Shown here: positions 58,553-64,000 of the stretch, piece by piece
How positions within the stretch are numbered: position 1 is the stretch's first letter
Layout of the letters: every line of letters begins with the position of its first letter
Origin: Periplaneta americana
Lineage: Eukaryota > Arthropoda > Insecta > Blattodea > Blattidae
DNA length: 64,000 bases
Assembly (NCBI RefSeq): GCF_040183065.1
Contig: NC_091117.1
Span: 108,616,001-108,680,000 of the forward strand
Direction: 5' to 3'
Program-made: the position numbers and the translations under genes
Notes under the pieces: model-generated
Told to the model about the DNA's origin: nothing
What the model saw: the letters and a program-made list of their open reading frames with translations, nothing else
Databases searched by the model: none

Positions 58553-59324
58553 AAATTAGGCCTACATTTTCTGAGTTAATTGAAGTTACAATTTTTTTAA
58601 CAAAATTGTGTGTTCATTTATCTGTTCTCACCTACGTCATATTAACAGTAAGTGCATGTAAATTACGTATTATATAGGTAGGATAAGTTAAACTTAGGCA
58701 TTATGTGTGAAAACTGGAAATGTAATGTAAAATGCGGTAAACTTGCCATAAAAATTTAAACCATAACATCAGCACTATTTGTGACTCAAAATAATAAAGG
58801 AAATACAGGTTCTTAAGAAATGGAAAAATAATGAACTTCATATTAATGTTTAAATCCTCCCCTTTTCTTTATTTTCAAGTTTACCCCAACTTGAGGTATG
58901 CAAAATCGTTAATTTCTCAGGAAACAGGGAGAGGAGTTCACCACGCGATGTACCCTACGAGATATGCCCTACAATTCTGAAGCTACTAATTTTTACTCTT
59001 CTCACAGGAAATACAAAGTTCCAATGATTCATAAATATATTTAGGAATGAATGAATTAACCGACCACGCACGAACAATTATATTATTTCAAACCATGATA
59101 CGTGATCAGAGCCATGATTCAGTTGTAAGGAGCAGAAAGAATTACTTTTATTCCCAGCTTCTGAAACTTGTAGATTAGCTGCGTGTGAAATTCTTCCAGG
59201 ATTCTAAAGTAGAATTAATAAGAACCATATACACTTATTGTATAGCATAAAAATATAAAATAAACTACGCAAAACCTGTTTTCTGATGTGTTATCATAAG
59301 TCGTGTGCACACTTTTAACTTGCC
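58553..59324. other. Non-genic part of the P-like element
   Basis: No gene or further repeat recognised. Confidence 0.4.
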
Positions 59325-59442
59325 TGCCGCTAGAGGGCTACTGTCGCGCCAGCTGTCAAATGTTGGCATATTTTATACGTATGAGTTGCGTGACTGTATC
59401 TATTAGACTGTGACGCCGCAGCCTTTTCTAGAGATAGCCTTG

Positions 59443-59630
59443 GATAAACACTTGCTTTTCCCACTCCCGTCAGTTTCCCCGTCATCTCAGCCACCTTTTC
59501 TAAACTGTAAGTTGGATTTTCAGCACATAACGTTTGAAATAAATTCAACACACATCTCTGCTGACCACTTCGCATTGGTTTACCTTTTTTTATGTTTTAT
59601 AACACTGCTGGAAGCCATAATGTTCGTTAA
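59443..59630 (-). pseudogene. Tc1/IS630-like (DDE_3) protein, N-terminal part of split HTH region
   Basis: The minus strand starts MASSSVIKHKK at about 59617, changes frame in an A run, then reads MRSGQQRCVLNLFQTLCAEN, PTYSLEKVAEMTGKLTGVGK and ASVY, where the P-like element enters. SLEKVAEMTG...GKASVYR is the typical first HTH of insect DDE_3 proteins. The continuation is at 52544-52299. Confidence 0.65.
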
Positions 59631-60417
59631 ATAATTTACAAACTACGATAAAATATGGTCCTAATCCGAAATAAAAAAACTATGTACTTATATAAGAAAT
59701 TAACACTACACTATGTACACTATTTCCTATACCGATATTCACAAAACACTACGAAGTAAACTGTAAGGACGAAACAAATCTCAAACCACTCAGGGCAAAA
59801 AATAAATGTTTTCTCCACCGTTAGTAGCTACACTGCGACATACACACTGGGACAATCTGCACTGTGTCGCTCCCCAACATTCAAACCAACATTCGTTAAT
59901 TTTATTAATAGCCAGTTGAAAATATTATAACAATGACACTAAAATATGAAGGGTACACGGGAAGAACGAACAATGTCACAATGTTGTTAAGGGTGATGTC
60001 ATTATCTAATTCACTGTCCTATTACTACAAACATTAGTGTTACTTTTACCAAAAGTGGTAAAGGAAAATTAAAACTACTGATACTACTCTCGGCTCCACA
60101 AGTAAAGAACCCTGGCCTCACACCACTTCTGCACAGATGACAGTGATTGACAGGCCAGTTAGGGGAAGCTGTTGCCACGTTTGCTCTTGGCTGGACTCTT
60201 TAAATGTATTTTCTTTTGCAACTGGTTGGATTCTTTCAAAAATGGAAAATTCACAACACAGCATTCTCGGCGGTCTCCTGGCGGTATCTTTGTCCACAGT
60301 TTCACTAATTGGGGGAGCGTGTCAGTCAGATTTATGGCTTCCTGAACCCAACCCTGCAACGAAGGTTCTTTACTTGTGAAACCAAGAGTACATTCATCTT
60401 TTCCTTCATTTCAAGTA

Positions 60418-61783
60418 CACCGTGTTCCGCTTATAAGTATAACAAAAGAAATAGCTATAACTTCTGAATTAATACAAGTATATAGTTGAAACCAACTGCT
60501 ACAAAGAATGAAAACTGGGAATTTTTGTTACCTTATGTTCCATAAACCTCAACATGGCTTCCATTGGTGGCAGGGGAAATATCCAACCGGTATTCAACCT
60601 CGACCCAAGTGTTATGAAGCATCTGTGGTGTAACATTGTTGACAGCAGCATAAATTCTTTCTTGTAAGTCTGCCAAATCACGTACTGGCGTCCTGTAGAC
60701 CTGGTCCTTAACAAACCCCCACAGGAAAAAATCAGGTGGTGTTAGATCTGGTGATCTGGCAGGCCATGTGATGTACGGTGATCCTCTTCCGATCCATCTT
60801 GCAGGGAATTGTTCGTCTAAGAATGTGCGAACCATGTTGGCAAAGTGTGGTGGAGCCCCATCTTGCTGGAAAATTGCTCCATCTGGGAGTTGTGGCACAG
60901 CATACAGTTGCAACATATCCAGGTACGTGTTTGCAGTGACTGTCTTTTCAGCAAAGAAATAGGGACCAATGATTCTGTCACGCATGATCCCACACCAAAC
61001 ATTCCATTTAGGGGAATCCCGTTGGTGTTCAATTACGACACTTGGATTTTCCGACCCCCAGATGCGACAATTGTGTCGGTTTACTTTTCCACTGACGTGG
61101 AAGGTTGCCTCATCTGAGAAACAGATTCGAGTTAGAAATGTGTCGTCATCGTCCACTTTATCCAACATTGTTTCTGCAAAGCGTTTTCGTTCCAGTTTAT
61201 CATTCGGCGTAATCATCTGATGAAGTTGCAGCTTGTACGCTCGCAAACGCAATCTTTTATGGAGCACTGTATGCACTGTTGTTGGTGGGATGTTCAACTG
61301 CACACTAGCCTGTCGAATGGATTTCCGCGGGCTTCTCTGAAATGCCTCGCGAATGCGTTCGACATTTTCGTCAGACACTTTACGCTTGGAATGTTTACCT
61401 GCATTAGACAACAAACTTCCTGTTTCTCTGAGCTGCCTATCCCATTTCATTATTGAGACGTACGTCGGTACAGCTTCCCTCGGTCTAAGATTGTACTGAC
61501 GGCGAAACAAGCGCTGTACACGAATTATGGATCTATGTTCTGCTAATGACAGCACACAAAAGGCTTTCTGCTGTGGCGTCCACATGCTGACTGACTAAAG
61601 ATACGATACGAATTCTCTTATTTAATGATCTGCGCATGCGTGAGTCTTCTAAAAATAAGTAACAACAATGGATTAAAACTTCCCAATTTCCTCTTTACAA
61701 TGGTACCAATCTTAACCCATTTGCATGCATTGTTATGAAATTATAACTATTTCTTTTATTATACTTATAAGCGGAACACGGTG
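60418..61783 (-). mobile_element. Mariner/Tc1-type element, complete, 1366 bp
   Basis: Inverted ends of about 45 bp start CACCGTGTTCCGCTTATAAG, with TA on both sides (60416-60417 and 61784-61785), the rule for Tc1/mariner. One intact transposase gene fills it. The near-identical ends and open gene point to a recent arrival. Confidence 0.95.
60533..61585 (-). CDS. Mariner/Tc1-type transposase, intact, 350 aa
   Basis: An uninterrupted frame from ATG 61585 to a stop at 60533. Residues 1-60 (WTPQQKAFCVLSLAEHRSII, VQRLFRRQYNLRP) form an N-terminal helix-turn-helix of the DUF4817 kind. A second HTH follows (SPRKSIRQASVQLNIPPTTV). The DDE_3 nuclease core has ICFSDEATFHVSG (first Asp), FQQDGAPPHFA (second Asp) and WPARSPDLTPPDFFLWG (third acidic residue, Asp). 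By my count 42 residues lie between the second and third, outside the classic DD34D mariner spacing. The protein cuts the element at its ends and inserts it at TA. It is full length for the family (about 340-360 aa) and could be active. The gene ends about 115 bases before the element's end and starts about 200 bases inside the other. Confidence 0.95.
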   Translation of the reverse strand: MWTPQQKAFCVLSLAEHRSIIRVQRLFRRQYNLRPREAVPTYVSIMKWDRQLRETGSLLSNAGKHSKRKVSDENVERIREAFQRSPRKSIRQASVQLNIPPTTVHTVLHKRLRLRAYKLQLHQMITPNDKLERKRFAETMLDKVDDDDTFLTRICFSDEATFHVSGKVNRHNCRIWGSENPSVVIEHQRDSPKWNVWCGIMRDRIIGPYFFAEKTVTANTYLDMLQLYAVPQLPDGAIFQQDGAPPHFANMVRTFLDEQFPARWIGRGSPYITWPARSPDLTPPDFFLWGFVKDQVYRTPVRDLADLQERIYAAVNNVTPQMLHNTWVEVEYRLDISPATNGSHVEVYGT

Positions 61784-61895
61784 TATAAGCACCAATAAAT
61801 TTAGCAGTAATATACCGAAAAAGATCTATATCTCAACCTTAATGGAAATGTGACATTGTTCGTTTTTCCTGTGTACCCTTCACATACTGAAACAA

Positions 61896-62127
61896 GTCAT
61901 TGTCAAACATCTATATGGCTGCATTTTATATCCCCTAGTGTACTTTAGTAAATATTTTATTTTGTTCTGTTTACAGCGTAGGGTATGCAGGTATAAGAAG
62001 TAACAGCTACTGCTCGGTCGCTAACGGTATCTGAGGAATAGGGAGGGGGAAAAGAATGTCTTCGTGCCCTCTCAACTTGCAAGAAATGCCGTTTAGTATG
62101 CATTCGTTTGCTTAGGAAACATTTAAG
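61896..62127. other. Non-genic spacer
   Basis: No feature seen other than the last 8 bases, which are the hAT target duplication. Confidence 0.5.
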
Positions 62128-62989
62128 CAGTGGCGGTGCGTCAATAAGAGCACAAGAGCACGTGAACATCTTGTTTCCATTAATGCACGACTAGTTGTAT
62201 TATTTAATACCGTATTGGCGTAGTGGGGATGTATAATATCAGGATCGAGTATTTTAAACTTCCCGCAGAATCTTGTATAAACTTCTTATGTGGCAACATC
62301 CGTTCACGTACAAGCCGTGCTCTTTTCAAGAAGGTTACAGAAATTTCACGCATGCGCGGGAGAAAATAATGTCTTTCGCTGGCGGCTTATGGCTCGTCAA
62401 GAGCACAAAGCATTAAGTGAACAGCGAATCTATCCTACAGATGTCAGGTACGTCGATGCCTATCGTTTACGTGCTGTATCTCGAGGAGAAATGTAATAAG
62501 TCTGTATTTCAGCCTGCAGGTGTCAGCATCTCACTGTCGGAACGTTTACTTTATGTGGATGTGTGTACAGTGCTGCTACGAGAGTGTAGCTTGTGAATTA
62601 CTATACTTCAGTGTCGGCATATAGCATAGTTGCTGGTTGAATGTGATGGTGGTATGAATTTAAATATCTGTATGGTGGTGTATATTATTTAAGAATAATA
62701 TTTACTGGCATATATTTATAGTAATCAATCTACAGTATGCGAATGGGATTACAGTACTGTTATAGGCTATAGTGTATCAGTGTGTTGTGAATCAAAATAC
62801 TGTGTATTACTGAACACACGCTTTTGTAAATTGTTTTATGTATTAATTTTTAACAAACGTAAACAGTGAACTCTGTTCAAGTAATTTTGAAGAGTAAAGA
62901 CTGGGTAAACTGGCTTTCCAGGAAAAATTGGAAATAAAAAGACTAGGTTTCATCATCATCATTATTATTATTATTATTATTATAATTAC

Positions 62990-63045
<56 letters not shown>

Positions 63046-63197
63046 GTTGTTTTGAATTTATATACGGTTTTTTCGACAGTGAAACATTGGAATCATGACA
63101 TTTCATATTAGGCTAAAAACGTACGATTTCAAATTCTCTTCGATTTTGGGACACAAAATTGTGAACACACATAATATTTTATCACGAGCCGCCACTG
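62128..63197. mobile_element. hAT non-autonomous element, 1.07 kb
   Basis: Left end CAGTGGCGGTGCGTC, right end ACGAGCCGCCACTG, exact 8-bp duplication CATTTAAG (62120-62127 and 63198-63205). Same end family as 32246-43023. It contains an (ATT)n run (about 62955-63042) but no transposase; open frames such as 62290-62496 have no recognised domain. Confidence 0.9.
62955..63042. repeat. (ATT)n microsatellite
   Basis: About 28 nearly uninterrupted ATT triplets. Confidence 0.95.
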
Positions 63198-63205
63198 CAT
63201 TTAAG

Positions 63206-64000
63206 TTATAATTACTGTAATTAAAATTCACTTAACTTATTATATACATTTAAGACTATTTGTTTTCCTCCGCTTTTGAGAGGGTTTCCACTCATGTTTA
63301 ATAAACACATACACCGAGGATGCAAAAGCTATACGAGCTCAAGTGACGCTAGCTTGTTACAAGAACGGACTACCTCGGTATTACTGTTGGTATTCATCCG
63401 CGTTCATAGTACATAACAAAATATAAAAGTAGCTTTTCTTTTACATAGCGTTTTACATATGAGTGAAGTTATATGTTTCATCGCATTTAACAACTAGAAT
63501 TCAATTTTTTATTTTCAAATAATACAAGATTATGGTTTCCAAATACGAACTATATTTTCCTGCGTCATGTGAGTGTTTCGGCTGGGAGCTAATCGCGGGT
63601 ATGACAGCAACGTGCTTATGTTTACATTAGGATTTTTCTTACAGCGAAAACAGTATAGAGCAGAACACACCGCCATGACACAACAGTGCACGATGTCATT
63701 CGTCTGATAATTCCCGCCCTATACAAGAACCAATCAGATTCACTGATGGCGGCTGATGGAGACTGCCACCACCTCTGCAAGCTGATGGCACCGGTGCGAC
63801 ACCGGTGGAGCATCAGTAACGTCATCGTTGTCATCGTTGTAATTCGGAACACCGTGATACCATCAGACTGCTCAGCGCTGAGATTCGGAATACGCTCATA
63901 GCGTACCTGTAATATTTGTAAACAATGTTAATGGCTTATAAGCGAACATGTCAACGGACCAGTTATTACTACCATTCAAGAAATAAATTGCTTATGCTCT
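63206..64000. other. Non-genic stretch, end repeat shared with 51.3-51.6 kb
   Basis: 63915-63985 is the reverse of 51490-51570, and TGAGATTCGGAATACGC (about 63880) is the reverse of the block at 51307. The short block CACCGGTGCGACACCGGTG (63790-63808) is an imperfect palindrome. No gene seen. Confidence 0.5.

Larger units (their letters stand above)
52545..59442 (-). mobile_element. Second P-like element, 6.9 kb, decayed and nested
   Basis: The left end CAAGGCTATCTCTAGTAAAG and the inverse at 59419-59442 (CTTTTCTAGAGATAGCCTTG) form about 24-bp inverted ends. GATAAAC flanks both (52538-52544 and 59443-59449), a 7-bp match of a probable 8-bp duplication. Removing the element joins the two halves of an HTH protein in frame (VY then RIRKE), which confirms the boundaries. 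Inside are a THAP-type P transposase (minus), a LINE tail, Harbinger element 3, another THAP fragment and a foldback MITE. 57505-57600 and 59325-59415 are inverted copies of each other, so the right side was also rearranged. Confidence 0.82.
59950..61895. mobile_element. MITE with about 33-bp ends, host of a mariner insertion
   Basis: GAAGGGTACACGGGAAGAAC at 59950 and its inverse near 61862-61892 bound about 580 bp of DNA into which a 1366-bp mariner-like element inserted. A minus-strand open frame at 60159-60400 (GWVQEAINLTDTLPQLVKLW) runs about 80 codons without a recognised family. Direct flank duplication is unclear. Confidence 0.7.

Noticed and set aside
1-64000. CRISPR array, prokaryotic operons or phage genes
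   Set aside because: No such signals; the 20-bp satellite lacks constant repeats alternating with unique spacers.
1-64000. LTR retroelements or other virus-like elements
   Set aside because: I saw no long terminal repeats or gag, protease or integrase signatures; the only reverse-transcriptase sequence is of the LINE type.

Overview
The window is eukaryotic and almost certainly from an insect: split genes with GT-AG introns, AT-rich DNA, TTA/TAA microsatellites, THAP and MADF-BESS proteins, and short interspersed repeats. The SINE types and the LINE tail ending in TAAG repeats resemble those I associate with cockroaches (Blattodea, for example Periplaneta). That assignment is from memory and is an inference. 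I see no complete host gene that is unrelated to transposons. The sequence is a dense, multiply nested graveyard of DNA transposons plus one large satellite.

Layout. 1-4221: end of a hAT-like element (terminal GAGCCGCCACTG), a LINE tail and microsatellites. 4222-4311: a lone first exon of a THAP protein. 4365-17258: a head-to-tail tandem dimer of a composite PIF/Harbinger element (period 6446 bp, copies apparently identical apart from a poly-T run). It sits in the middle of a tiny palindromic insertion inside an older Harbinger copy. 17288-18586: a 1.3 kb hAT element with 8-bp duplications. 18796-21999: a 3.2 kb P element with perfect 37-bp ends, 8-bp duplications and a nearly readable THAP-type transposase. 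22378-29046: about 6.7 kb of a 20-bp satellite in two arms of opposite orientation that switch at about 25147. 29047-32245: repeats only.

32246-43023: a hAT-like element (8-bp duplication GTATAGTG) swollen to 10.8 kb by a LINE fragment and by a nearly intact 8.9 kb Harbinger. That Harbinger holds a MADF-BESS gene (+) and a DDE transposase gene (-) whose exons are interleaved. 43658-46951: a third, older partial Harbinger copy with an internal inversion. 47650-50983: LINE shard, three SINE families, a hAT end and a THAP domain broken by a SINE. 52545-59442: a second, larger and more decayed P-like element (6.9 kb) that split a Tc1/IS630-like HTH gene. The transposase of this element was itself hit by a LINE and by a third Harbinger family. 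59950-61895: a short terminal-repeat element carrying an intact 350-aa mariner/Tc1-type transposase in a 1366-bp element. 62128-63197: a 1.07 kb hAT MITE with 8-bp duplications.

How the parts relate. Each Harbinger shows the usual pair of genes: a DDE transposase and a Myb/SANT- or MADF-type DNA-binding partner. The two P-like elements each encode one THAP-transposase. Relative ages can be read from nesting: old Harbinger, then micro-palindromes and hAT, then younger Harbinger, then its duplication. The most unusual observations are the 30-42 bp palindromic insertions with 8-bp duplications, the TIR-to-TIR composite Harbinger dimer, the interleaved Harbinger genes, and the inverted 20-bp satellite.
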